Of a stretch of 47,144 bases of DNA, positions 25,597 through 34,262 are shown one piece after another. Every line of letters begins with the position of its first letter. Within the stretch, counting starts at the first letter, position 1. Source of the stretch: Nakamurella lactea DSM 19367. Lineage in GTDB: Bacteria > Actinomycetota > Actinomycetes > Mycobacteriales > Nakamurellaceae. Under the pieces are notes generated by a model, which saw only the letters and a program-made list of their open reading frames with translations, was not told the origin of the DNA and did not search any database. The stretch is taken from assembly GCF_000426645.1 (NCBI RefSeq), contig NZ_AUFT01000025.1, forward strand, positions 1 to 47,144. Direction: 5' to 3'. The position numbers were made by a program, and so were the translations under genes.

Positions 25597-27267
25597 TCAG
25601 AATCCAGCCGCCTTGCCTTCCCTGCGCGATCCGGCCGCTCCTGCGAGCACCGAATCCCCGATGCGCCAGCACATCTGGAAGGAGCCGAGATGCCAGTTCG
25701 TCAGACCGAGTGGTGTCACGCGAATGCCGAGCCTGGCCAGGCCTGCTTCCATTCCAGGTGCGACTGACATTTCCATCGGCAGGCTGTAGTCGGCCTGCAG
25801 CGGCATCGAAAGCGCGGTCGCCTCCGCGGCGTCCGGCGACATGGCGAAGTCGAGCACATTCGACAACACCTGCGGGACGGTTGCCTCGACCTTTCCCGGG
25901 GTGCCCAGCGCCAGCCACGGCTCCCCGTTCCTGACAACCATGGTGTTGCCCATCACAGTCCTCACCCGTCCACCGCCGGTGTACCAGCCGCTGATGTTCT
26001 GTGGCGGGTCGAGGCTGGTGTCCGTCAACGATCCGGTCATCGGAACTCCGCCGACCACCTCCCCTGGGATGCCCGATCCGGACAAGGTTGTCATCGCCTG
26101 CACCCAGTTGCCGTCGGGATCAATAATGCTGATTTCGCAACTGTCAGTGCCCAGAGGGACGGGGGCGCTTGGGGTGCGTGAGGTGAGATGCACGTGCTCA
26201 CTCAGGTCGCGGTGCGGCACTGAGCGGCGAATCACCGACGCTAGGCCGGCCTGAAACCCCGGATCGAGCATCACCTCGGTTGGATCGTCGAATACCTTGG
26301 GGTCGTTGAGATATCCGACCTCTGTACGGACTCGACGCAAGACATGCGCCAGGAAGTACCGCGCCAACGGCTCCTCGTCGTAATGTCCGATGGACGTGAC
26401 GTCTAGCTCGCGAAGCATTCCTAACACCAGAGCAAGCGACACGCCCTGAATCTGTGGAGCTGCGAGCGACACGATCTCGTCCGGCCCGTGCGGGAACCGA
26501 ATCGGGTCCTCCCATTCCGGCGGAGACGCCCCGAGATGCTGCAAGCGGACAGGCCAGCCGAGCTCATTGCCGCGTTCGACGAAAGCACGCGCCCATCCGC
26601 CGGAGATGAAGTGTCCCGGACCCTCGTTAGCTAGCTGCTGCAAGGTATCGGCGAGAACCGGCTGTCGCCACACCTCACCCACCTGCGGTTGCCGGCCACT
26701 CGGGGTGAAGTGGGCGCGCCCGGACTGCGTCCACTGGAAGTAGGGCAACATCCAGGCCATAACTTGGTATTCGAACGGGCTGATGCGATGCCCTTCGGTT
26801 GCCGCCTCTAGCGCGGGGGCCACCAGCCGCGCCCAGGGCAGCCGGGCATGGTCGGCGTAGCATCGGGCCAATGCCGGCATGAAGCCGGGTACGACCGCGC
26901 CGGCACCCGGCTGCTGCGCCGAGTACGTACCGGGGACCACAGGTAACGGCCGGAATGGCGCCAACCCAGGAACAACACGTCCGGGACTGTTCAGTTGCTG
27001 GAATCGTCCGGTCGCACGCTGGTAGTGCAGGACGGTGACCGTGCCAGCATGGTTGGTTAGCTCCTGGGCCACCGTTGCCTGCACGAGGCAGGCCGCGATC
27101 AAGGCATCGATCGCGGTCCCGCCCTCGCGCAAAACAGCCACCGCTGCGTCCGTGACGGCCGGATGTTGGGTGGACACCATGGCATGCTTGCCGAACACGA
27201 CGGCCTTCCGGCCGACACTGCCCGGCGGGTAGTAGTCACGGAGTGGCTCCAGGTGCGCTGGCCTCAT
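25597..27267 (-). CDS. Gamma-glutamyltransferase-family Ntn hydrolase
   Basis: This is a 556-residue protein overlapping the stop of the upstream solute-binding-protein gene (ATGA). The large-subunit start has A-M-V-S-T-Q-H-P-A-V-T-D and G-G-T-A-I-D-A, as in GGT-like proteins. At the autocleavage site the usual T-T-H/Y-x-S/C-V-V-D reads S-C-E-I-S-I-I-D (Ser ~376), so the Thr nucleophile appears to be Ser. The downstream G-G-R-V-R-T-V-M-G-N and L-G-T-P-G-K motifs fit the small subunit. There is no signal peptide, unlike periplasmic GGT. It would split gamma-glutamyl or similar amide bonds of imported compounds. Confidence 0.86.
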   Translation of the reverse strand: MRPAHLEPLRDYYPPGSVGRKAVVFGKHAMVSTQHPAVTDAAVAVLREGGTAIDALIAACLVQATVAQELTNHAGTVTVLHYQRATGRFQQLNSPGRVVPGLAPFRPLPVVPGTYSAQQPGAGAVVPGFMPALARCYADHARLPWARLVAPALEAATEGHRISPFEYQVMAWMLPYFQWTQSGRAHFTPSGRQPQVGEVWRQPVLADTLQQLANEGPGHFISGGWARAFVERGNELGWPVRLQHLGASPPEWEDPIRFPHGPDEIVSLAAPQIQGVSLALVLGMLRELDVTSIGHYDEEPLARYFLAHVLRRVRTEVGYLNDPKVFDDPTEVMLDPGFQAGLASVIRRSVPHRDLSEHVHLTSRTPSAPVPLGTDSCEISIIDPDGNWVQAMTTLSGSGIPGEVVGGVPMTGSLTDTSLDPPQNISGWYTGGGRVRTVMGNTMVVRNGEPWLALGTPGKVEATVPQVLSNVLDFAMSPDAAEATALSMPLQADYSLPMEMSVAPGMEAGLARLGIRVTPLGLTNWHLGSFQMCWRIGDSVLAGAAGSRREGKAAGF

Positions 27268-28877
27268 GCCGCGGGCGGCCCGATCTTGCTCCAGTCGAGC
27301 AGCACGACCTCTCCCGGGTGGAAGAATCCTTCGATACCGGTGAGGTTGGCCCGGATCGCTTCGGTGTACTTCACCTGGACCAGGATCGAAGTGGGCAGGT
27401 CTTCGGCGATGACCTTCTGCGCCTCGGTGTACAGCGGCGTGCGTTCGGCCTGCTCGTTGGCCGAATTCGCCTTGAGGAACAGCTCATCCAGGCTTTTGTT
27501 GCAGTAGCCGGTCGCGTTGCCGAATACCGCATTCTGGTCGTTGTCGCACGTGTACCGACGGTACAGGCCGATGGCTGGATCGGCGCCAGAAGCGATGTTG
27601 ATGGTGTAGGTGTCGAAGTTGTGCTTCGAGAAGACCTCCTGGCGGAATACCTCCGCGTCGTCCTGGACGACCTTGGTCTCCACCCCAATGGCCTTCCAAT
27701 TGTCGGCGATCACCTCGGCTACCTTCTCACCGCCCGGCTCGCTCGCCTCATAGCGGTGCGTCAGGCTGAATCGGATGCCGTTGGCCTGCTTCGGATATCC
27801 TGCCGCATCGAGCGCCGCCTCGGCAGCCTTGGGGTCGTACGGGTATAGCTTGTCGAAGTCCACTTCACCACTGTTCGCCCAGTGCCCGTCAGGTAGCGGC
27901 GCGTGCCCCGGCGGGAAATATCCGCCGAACACGCTCTTGGAGATGAAGTCGCGATTGATTGCCTGGAACAGCGCGTGCCGGACCTCCGGCTTGGCCAGGA
28001 TTTCGTTGCGAGTGTTGAAAGGGAACATCTTCATCGAGATCGAAGCGCGACCGATGTCCAGTTTGACGTTCGGGTCCTCGTCGAGTTGTTTGATCGCCTC
28101 AAACGTCACGTCGTAGGAGTTGATGTAATCAATGTCGCCCTTCTTCAGGGCCAGCGCCCGCGCCGTCGGATCGCCGAGAACGGTGAACACAACCTTGGCG
28201 TATTTCGGTTTGTCACCCCAGTAGTTGTCGTTGCGCACCAGTGTGATCCGATTCGACTCCCACGACTCGAACTTGAACGGGCCCGTCCCGACGGGGGCGC
28301 GGTTCGCCGGGTTCTCTTCCAGGTCGGTCCCGTCGTAGATGTGCTTGGGGAGGATGGTGAACGACATCGGGTTCAGCATGGCCAGGAAGGCGCCCGACGG
28401 CGACTTGAGCGAAACCTCGACCGTGGATTCGTCAACCGCCTTGCTGGACTTGATCATGTCCTTCAGCGATGCGGTGCCGGAGTTGATCCCGAGACCATTC
28501 TCGAAGGTGTAGACCACGTCGTCGGCGGTGAAGGGCTTTCCGTCATGCCATGTGACGCCCTCACGCAGGTGGAATACATAGGTGGTGGGATTCTTCATCT
28601 CCCACGACGTAGCCAGCTGCGGCTCGATCTTCTTGTCCCGGCTGACGGTTACCAGAGACTCCTCCATCGCCAGACCGACCAGACCGACCTGGACGTCGCC
28701 GAGGAACAACCGGATCAGATGCGGGGGATCCGCACTCATTCCGACGACGAACGTGTCATCGGCGGCTGCTGCCCCGCCCCCTGAGGAATTGGACTCGTTC
28801 ATGCTGCCGCATCCGACGGCGACGAGCGCCGTCACTGCACAGGCGATCAGCGCCTTGAATCTTCCGTACTTTCTCAC
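27264..28877 (-). CDS. Peptide-type ABC transporter solute-binding lipoprotein (unit B)
   Basis: This is a 537-residue family-5 solute-binding protein. A signal peptide with lipobox V-A-V-G-C (Cys ~23) anchors it outside the membrane. Typical SBP_bac_5 segments follow: L-A-T-S-W-E-M, F-H-L-R-E-G-V-T-W-H-D-G-K-P-F-T-A-D-D-V and G-T-G-P-F-K-F. It binds peptides, opines or related solutes and delivers them to the permeases encoded upstream. It lies after the ATPase genes and overlaps the GGT-like gene by 4 bp. Ligand specificity cannot be read from sequence. Confidence 0.95.
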   Translation of the reverse strand: MRKYGRFKALIACAVTALVAVGCGSMNESNSSGGGAAAADDTFVVGMSADPPHLIRLFLGDVQVGLVGLAMEESLVTVSRDKKIEPQLATSWEMKNPTTYVFHLREGVTWHDGKPFTADDVVYTFENGLGINSGTASLKDMIKSSKAVDESTVEVSLKSPSGAFLAMLNPMSFTILPKHIYDGTDLEENPANRAPVGTGPFKFESWESNRITLVRNDNYWGDKPKYAKVVFTVLGDPTARALALKKGDIDYINSYDVTFEAIKQLDEDPNVKLDIGRASISMKMFPFNTRNEILAKPEVRHALFQAINRDFISKSVFGGYFPPGHAPLPDGHWANSGEVDFDKLYPYDPKAAEAALDAAGYPKQANGIRFSLTHRYEASEPGGEKVAEVIADNWKAIGVETKVVQDDAEVFRQEVFSKHNFDTYTINIASGADPAIGLYRRYTCDNDQNAVFGNATGYCNKSLDELFLKANSANEQAERTPLYTEAQKVIAEDLPTSILVQVKYTEAIRANLTGIEGFFHPGEVVLLDWSKIGPPAA

Positions 28878-28950
28878 TGGAACTTCCTCTCTGGACGTCT
28901 GTCGAGCTGTCGGGGCGACCCCGGCAGAGGTAGGTGGCGCATTCTGGAAC

Positions 28951-29781
28951 TCAGTGCACCCCGGACGGCGGAGTCAGGCGTGGCGTGGATCCGAGAAGCG
29001 TCCTGGTGTACTCGTGTTGTGGGTCCGTGAAGACGTCCGAGACCGACGCCGACTCCACGATGTCGCCTTGGTACATGACGGCAACCCGGTCGGCGAGCGC
29101 GCCGACCACCGAGAGATCGTGGGTGATGAACATGACGCCCATCCGTCGCTGCCGCTGGACTTCTCGAATCAGGTCGATGATCTGGACCCGGACCGAGACG
29201 TCCAACGCAGAGGTCGGCTCGTCGGCCACCAGGTACTCGGGTTCGTGGAGCAGCGCGCGCGCAAGCGCGATCCGCTGCTGCTGTCCACCACTTAGCTCGT
29301 GCGGGAACCGACCGAGGAAGGTCTCCGGTGGCGTCACCCCGACCTCGTCCATAGCGGCCGCGACCGCGGCGCCCACGTTCTGGGCGCTGGCGTGCCCGCG
29401 GCGGGCGGCGTCGGTCAGAATGCGGCGGATCGTCTTCTTCGGATTCAGCGATGCGGCCGGCGACTGGAACACCATCTGAACCTTGCGTCCGAAGCCGGGT
29501 CTGATCCCGCGGCCCTCGTAGGACCGACCGTCGATGCTCACCGCGCCGGAGTCAGGAACCAGCAGCCCAGCCATCACCCGGCCCAGAGTCGTTTTGCCGG
29601 AACCACTCTCCCCGACCACTCCGACGATCTCGCCCCGGTTGATGGTCAGATCGATGGAATTAGCGGCGGTGACCGACCGACCCTTCTTGGCCCGGGTCCG
29701 GAACTCGACCCTGATCCGCTGCAACTCCAGTCGCGCGGCGGCGCCCTCCCGGTCGTCGAGTGCGGTGTCCGGGTCACTCAT
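28951..29781 (-). CDS. Peptide ABC transporter ATPase, DppF/OppF type (unit B)
   Basis: This is a 276-residue protein with Walker A G-E-S-G-S-G-K-T-T, signature L-S-G-G-Q-Q-Q-R and Walker B Y-L-V-A-D-E-P-T-S-A-L-D. All ATP-binding residues are intact. It would pair with the other ATPase of unit B. It starts within the 3' end of that gene (8-bp overlap) and precedes the solute-binding protein by 73 bp. Confidence 0.95.
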   Translation of the reverse strand: MSDPDTALDDREGAAARLELQRIRVEFRTRAKKGRSVTAANSIDLTINRGEIVGVVGESGSGKTTLGRVMAGLLVPDSGAVSIDGRSYEGRGIRPGFGRKVQMVFQSPAASLNPKKTIRRILTDAARRGHASAQNVGAAVAAAMDEVGVTPPETFLGRFPHELSGGQQQRIALARALLHEPEYLVADEPTSALDVSVRVQIIDLIREVQRQRRMGVMFITHDLSVVGALADRVAVMYQGDIVESASVSDVFTDPQHEYTRTLLGSTPRLTPPSGVH

Positions 29782-30652
29782 TCGTCACTCCCGACTCGTC
29801 GGCTTCGGGGATCGGAGGATCCGACCAGTCCCGGGCAGGCATTCCGGTGTCGTAGAGGTGACGCATGGCGGCCATCAACGACTGTGTGTACGGGTGCTGC
29901 GGGCGCCACAGAACGTCCTCGGCGGCGCCGGCCTCGACAATGTCGCCCGAACGCATCACGGATATCCGGGAACACACCTGCCCGATCACGGCTAGATCGT
30001 GTGATACCAGGAGGATGCCGACCTGCTCCTCCCTGGCCAACCGCTGCAGCAGACTGAGTACCTGGGCCTGGATGGTCACGTCCAGCGCGGTGGTCGGCTC
30101 GTCAGCGATCACCAACGCCGGCCCCTTGGCCAGCGCGATCGCGATCACCACCCGCTGTTTCATCCCGCCGCTGAGCTGATGGGGATACGAACGGGCGAAT
30201 TCGGCGGCGGTCGGCAGCCCCACGGATCCGAAGAGCTCTTCGACCGTTCGGCCGCTGTCGCCGATCGCCTCGGCGACCTGGGCGCCGATCCGCATAGTCG
30301 GGTTCAGATGCGCGTTCGGGTCCTGGAACACATAGGACATGTCACGCCGCAACCCCATTCGGCGCTGCCCGGCGTTGGCCGTGGCGATGTCGCGGCCCTG
30401 CAGCATGATCGAACCGGTCACTTCTGCCTGCAAACCGGGGACGAGCAGTCCAGCGATAGCGCGCGACAACATCGTCTTCCCGGAGCCAGACTCGCCGACC
30501 AGGCCGACCATCTCGCCGCGGTTGATCTCCAGCCGGGCACGCCGGACCACCGTCGCCCGCTCACCGTCCTGCGGACGGATCGAAACGGACAGGTCCTCGA
30601 CCGTGAGGACCCGCTCGGGGTTCACTCCCGGTTTCGCTACCGCGACCGTCAC
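29774..30652 (-). CDS. Peptide ABC transporter ATPase, DppD/OppD type (unit B)
   Basis: This is a 292-residue protein with Walker A G-E-S-G-S-G-K-T-M, signature L-S-G-G-M-K-Q-R and Walker B V-I-A-D-E-P-T-T-A-L-D. It ends soon after the H-P-Y-T-Q-S-L motif. It lacks the Cys-rich oligopeptide C-terminal region (C-P-F-x-x-R-C-P) that the homologue in unit C has. It overlaps the upstream permease gene by 4 bp. Confidence 0.94.
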   Translation of the reverse strand: MTVAVAKPGVNPERVLTVEDLSVSIRPQDGERATVVRRARLEINRGEMVGLVGESGSGKTMLSRAIAGLLVPGLQAEVTGSIMLQGRDIATANAGQRRMGLRRDMSYVFQDPNAHLNPTMRIGAQVAEAIGDSGRTVEELFGSVGLPTAAEFARSYPHQLSGGMKQRVVIAIALAKGPALVIADEPTTALDVTIQAQVLSLLQRLAREEQVGILLVSHDLAVIGQVCSRISVMRSGDIVEAGAAEDVLWRPQHPYTQSLMAAMRHLYDTGMPARDWSDPPIPEADESGVTNE

Positions 30653-31539
30653 AACGCCCTCCTGCCGTTGTTGCCACGGTTGCCCAGGGCGTCACCGATG
30701 ACGTTGAAGGACAGCACCATCAGCGCGATGCAGATTCCTGCTGGCACGCTGAACCACCACGCGTCGGACAGGTACGGCTGTGCGCGCCGCAACACACCGC
30801 CCCAGCTGGAGGTGGTGGGGTCGCCGAGACCCAGGAAGCTGAGTCCGGCCTCGAGCAGCATGCCGCGGCCCACGTCGAGCGATGCCTGAACGCCGGCCGG
30901 CGCGAACGCGACCGGGAAGATCTCGAACGCGATGATCCGCCAAGCCGGCGTCCCGGAGATCCGCGCAGCATCCACGAACTCGGCCGTGCGCAGGTTCAGG
31001 AACTGGCTGCGCACTATTCGGGCGGACTGTGGCCACAGGGCGATGATCACGGCCAAGGCCGTCAGGGTCGAGTTGCGTCCGATCACCGCGACGATCACCA
31101 GCGCCACCAGCATCGCGGGCATGATCTGGAAGACCTCGGCGAACCGCATCAGCATGTTGTCGACGGCGCCACCGACGTAACCGGCAATGCCACCGACAAT
31201 CAGGCCGATGACCAACGAGCCCAGACCGGCTGCGATGCCCACGAACAAGGACACCCTCGCCCCGTAGATCAGCTGCGATGCAATGTCTTTACCCACGTCG
31301 TCAGTGCCGAGCAGGTGGGCAGACGACGGACCTTCCAGGATCGCCTCGGAGATTGCGAACGGATCGTACGGCGAGATGAGCGGGGCCAGCAGCGCAGCGA
31401 GGGCGAACAGCACAACCAGGACGAGCGCGATCGTCGTCAGCACCGAGGGTCGGCGCCACCTGCGCTGGCGCCGATCCGGTTGGGCCGCACCGGGGTCGGT
31501 GGCGTCCTGCTCTTTCGTGATTCCCTGATCGATCGTCAT
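30649..31539 (-). CDS. Peptide ABC transporter permease, DppC type (unit B)
   Basis: This is a 296-residue inner-membrane protein with a charged N-terminus, a first helix at about residues 35-58, then L-G-T-D-D-V-G-K-D and five further helices. The cytoplasmic EAA-like loop (near F-V-D-A-A-R-I-S-G) contacts the ATPases. It overlaps both neighbours by 4 bp. Confidence 0.95.
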   Translation of the reverse strand: MTIDQGITKEQDATDPGAAQPDRRQRRWRRPSVLTTIALVLVVLFALAALLAPLISPYDPFAISEAILEGPSSAHLLGTDDVGKDIASQLIYGARVSLFVGIAAGLGSLVIGLIVGGIAGYVGGAVDNMLMRFAEVFQIMPAMLVALVIVAVIGRNSTLTALAVIIALWPQSARIVRSQFLNLRTAEFVDAARISGTPAWRIIAFEIFPVAFAPAGVQASLDVGRGMLLEAGLSFLGLGDPTTSSWGGVLRRAQPYLSDAWWFSVPAGICIALMVLSFNVIGDALGNRGNNGRRAL

Positions 31540-32510
31540 CGGATCGTCGCCTCCCGCACCTTAGGGTCGACCAAGCCGTAGACGATGTCGGTAATGACAT
31601 TGACCAGCAGGGTGATGACCGCGACCACCACGACAATGCCCAGGACCACCGAGGTGTCCCGACGCTGGACGGAGTCGTAAAGCAGGCTGCCCATCCCCGG
31701 CCAACCGAAAACCTTCTCGACCAACACCGATCCGCCGACCATGGTGCCGAACGTGTAGCCGAGCACAGTTACCACCGGCAGCAGCGAGTTCCGCGTGACA
31801 TGCCGTCGGATGATCTGCCTCCTAGGCAGACCCTTTGATACAGCCGTCAGCACGAACCCTGAGTTGAGGACGCCGTTGGCACTGGCCCTGGTCATCCTGA
31901 TCATCAGAGCGGTTTCGGGAACCGCGAGTGCGGCAGCCGGCAGCAGCAGGTGCTGGAACATGTCCCAGGCCTGTCCGAAGGTATCGCCGGAATATCCAAT
32001 CGTATTGATCCCCTGGGTGGGCAACAACCCGAGATTGATGGCAAAGACCAGCACGCCCATCAGGGCCAGCCAGAACGTCGGAATGGAGAAGGCAATCAGT
32101 GAGAGCACATTAATCGTGGTGTCGATCGTCCGGAACCGGGTGGTCGCCGCCCACATGCCGACCGGGAATCCGATCAGCACGGCCAGCAGCGTGGCGGCTA
32201 CCACCAGGATCAGCGTGGCACCGAGGTGGTCGATCACCAGCGGTAGTACAGACTGCCTATTCGCGAATGAGAAGCCAAGATCGCCCTGCACGACGCGTGC
32301 CAAGTACTTCAGGTACTGGATCGGGAAGGGCTCGTCGATACCAAGTTCCGCCCGGCGCTGTGCGAGGTACTCCTCGGAGGCCGGATAGTCACCGATCGTC
32401 GCTGTGACGATGTCGCCAGGTGCCAGCGAAACCAGGATGAAGGTCAGCGTCACGACGCCCCAGATCAGCGGGATGACATAGGCGAGACGCCTGACGAGCC
32501 AAGACAGCAC
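31536..32510 (-). CDS. Peptide ABC transporter permease, DppB type (unit B)
   Basis: The GTG at 32510, with AGAGGAAGGGACC upstream, gives 324 residues. A longer open frame is rejected because the permease N-terminus (L-S-W-L-V-R-R-L-A-Y-V-I-P) begins here. Family marks are S-L-A-P-G-D after helix 1, F-W-L-A-L-M in the middle, the EAA loop (V-S-K-G-L-P-R-R) and V-F-G-W-P-G-M-G-S near the end. First gene of unit B; the intergenic region with operator 2 lies upstream. Confidence 0.95.
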   Translation of the reverse strand: MLSWLVRRLAYVIPLIWGVVTLTFILVSLAPGDIVTATIGDYPASEEYLAQRRAELGIDEPFPIQYLKYLARVVQGDLGFSFANRQSVLPLVIDHLGATLILVVAATLLAVLIGFPVGMWAATTRFRTIDTTINVLSLIAFSIPTFWLALMGVLVFAINLGLLPTQGINTIGYSGDTFGQAWDMFQHLLLPAAALAVPETALMIRMTRASANGVLNSGFVLTAVSKGLPRRQIIRRHVTRNSLLPVVTVLGYTFGTMVGGSVLVEKVFGWPGMGSLLYDSVQRRDTSVVLGIVVVVAVITLLVNVITDIVYGLVDPKVREATIR

Positions 32511-32633
32511 GTGGGTACGGTCCCTTCCTCTGTGTGCGTACGGACGGCGGACCGAGCGCGTCCGAGCAGATCCCTGACGGAGAGGTTCAACGTGGTTAAC
32601 TGCTCTTACCAGCAATCGAACATAGCCGGTTGC

Positions 32634-32651
32634 ATGTAGCATGTAGCATAC
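32634..32651. promoter_or_regulatory. Operator site 2 (repeated TGTAGCAT half-sites)
   Basis: ATGTAGCATGTAGCATAC contains two copies of the half-site GTAGCAT in direct repeat, 7 bp apart. It sits about 125 bp before unit B and about 140 bp before the divergent GntR gene. It matches the left half of operator 1 exactly over ATGTAGCATG, but its right half is not a clean inverted copy. Confidence 0.6.
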
Positions 32652-32787
32652 AGCCCGCAGAGTCAAGGACTGGTCCGGGGACGCCGTTCCACCGGTTGGA
32701 CGGTCCGCGCTCCACGGCACGTCCCGGAAGGACGGATGGCAACCGGCGACCGCTTCGCCACCGCGTGCGCAGCAGAAGGGGATCGAC

Positions 32788-33498
32788 ATGTCTGACATGC
32801 CCAGCGCCGTCGGGGCCGGAGAGCCCTCGGGGCACGGCTTACGCGCCATCGCAGAACGCCCGTCGAGAACCCGGGAGATTTACGAGGAGTTGCGTCTGGC
32901 CATCGCCCGACGCGACCTGCAACCCGGGTCGCTCTATTCCGTCGCCGACCTCGCCGAGACGTTCGGCGTGTCGCGGACGCCGGTTCGGGAGGCTCTGATC
33001 GACCTGGCAGCGAGGAACATCATCAAGTTCGAACGGAATCGAGGGGTGCGAATTCTGCAATCGTCAGCAGAGGACCTACGGGACATATTCGATCTTCGGC
33101 TCATCCTGGAGACCCACGCCGCCCGAAGGGCCGCCGAGAACCTGGACGAGGTGACGGAAGCGGCGCTTCGTGAGGCTTTCGACGCTCTCGAGCTGGCAAC
33201 CGCCGGTGGTGACGACCTCGTCTACTGGTCGTCGGACCGCGCATTCCATCGGGTACTCGTCGAGGCCTGTGGAAATCATCGGCTGTCCGAGATCGTCGAG
33301 GGGCTACGGGATTCGATCCTCGTGAAGGGTGCGACCAGCTCCGGTCGCACCCGCTCGCTGCAGACCATCACCGACGATCATCGCGAGATCTTCGAAGCTG
33401 TAGTCGGTCGAGATCCGGATGGTGCGGTAACGGCGATGCGCAAGCACCTGGAGCAGACCGCCAGGCAGCTACTGAAGTCCGAACACTCGAGCCCCTGA
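32788..33498 (+). CDS. GntR-family regulator with FCD domain (paralogue 1)
   Basis: This is a 236-residue protein. The winged helix at about residues 27-95 has Y-S-V-A-D-L-A-E-T-F-G-V-S-R-T-P-V-R-E-A-L. The C-terminal FCD domain has D-R-A-F-H, D-H-R-E-I-F and K-H-L-E, the Asp/His set that binds a metal and the effector acid. It diverges from unit B and is followed 32 bp later by pgl. It is highly similar to the regulator at 35517, especially in the DNA-recognition region, so both may bind the same operator. FCD proteins usually repress catabolic genes until an organic acid binds. Confidence 0.95.
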   Translation: MSDMPSAVGAGEPSGHGLRAIAERPSRTREIYEELRLAIARRDLQPGSLYSVADLAETFGVSRTPVREALIDLAARNIIKFERNRGVRILQSSAEDLRDIFDLRLILETHAARRAAENLDEVTEAALREAFDALELATAGGDDLVYWSSDRAFHRVLVEACGNHRLSEIVEGLRDSILVKGATSSGRTRSLQTITDDHREIFEAVVGRDPDGAVTAMRKHLEQTARQLLKSEHSSP

Positions 33499-33530
33499 TC
33501 AGTTAACGACAAGCGCCCCAAGGGAGTTCA

Positions 33531-34253
33531 ATGTTTGAGTTCCGTGTCCTGCCGGACGCCGAGACCATCGCATCGGCAGCCGCCACCGACGCCGTCAACA
33601 TCCTGCGGGCGGCGATAGCCGAACACGGCCAGGCTGTCTGGGTGGTAGCCGGGGGCACCTCGCCCAATGCTGCCTACCGCCGGCTCGCCGCTGACCCAGC
33701 CGACCTTGACTGGTCGAAGGTGACACTGGTGATCGGCGACGAACGCCTGGTCCCGTTCGACCATCCCGATTCCAACTGGGGCCAGGTGATGCCGCTGCTG
33801 ACGGCGGCCGGCGCCGTGGCTGCGCGGGCGTTGGCCCCGAACACCGAGCTCCCACCCGCCGCAGCCGCTGAGGAGTACCAGGCCCAGCTGGAGGCCCTGC
33901 CGACAACTTTGACGGGCGCGCCGCGCCTCGATTTGGTATGGGTCGGCATGGGGGAGGACGGACACACCTTGTCACTGTTCCCCGGTCGGTCCGCGATCGA
34001 TGAACAGACTCGGATGGTCGTCGCCGTGACGGACTCGCCGAAGCCCCCGCCGCGTCGAATCACCCTGACACTGCGGGCACTCGACGCCACAGGTCGGCTG
34101 CTGGTCTTCGCAACCGGGGCCGGAAAGCGCAATGCCCTGTCCAGGGTACGAGCCGGGGAGGCACTGCCGGTCGGCATCGCCGCCGACCGGGCGGCGGCAG
34201 GTGGTGCAGAGGTCACCTGGCTGGTCGACTCGGCCGCCGATGGGGCACCCTGA
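33531..34253 (+). CDS. pgl: 6-phosphogluconolactonase
   Basis: This is a 240-residue protein. V-V-A-G-G-T-S-P-N-A-A-Y, V-I-G-D-E-R-L-V-P and G-M-G-E-D-G-H-T-L-S-L-F-P-G are the hallmark motifs of the Pgl/DevB family. It hydrolyses 6-phosphogluconolactone to 6-phosphogluconate. That lactone is the product of the fgd enzyme encoded in the same island, so the pair forms an F420H2-generating step whose product is pulled forward. It is downstream of GntR 1, probably in the same transcript, and not beside zwf or other pentose-phosphate genes. Confidence 0.93.
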   Translation: MFEFRVLPDAETIASAAATDAVNILRAAIAEHGQAVWVVAGGTSPNAAYRRLAADPADLDWSKVTLVIGDERLVPFDHPDSNWGQVMPLLTAAGAVAARALAPNTELPPAAAAEEYQAQLEALPTTLTGAPRLDLVWVGMGEDGHTLSLFPGRSAIDEQTRMVVAVTDSPKPPPRRITLTLRALDATGRLLVFATGAGKRNALSRVRAGEALPVGIAADRAAAGGAEVTWLVDSAADGAP

Positions 34254-34262
34254 TCCGGCCCG

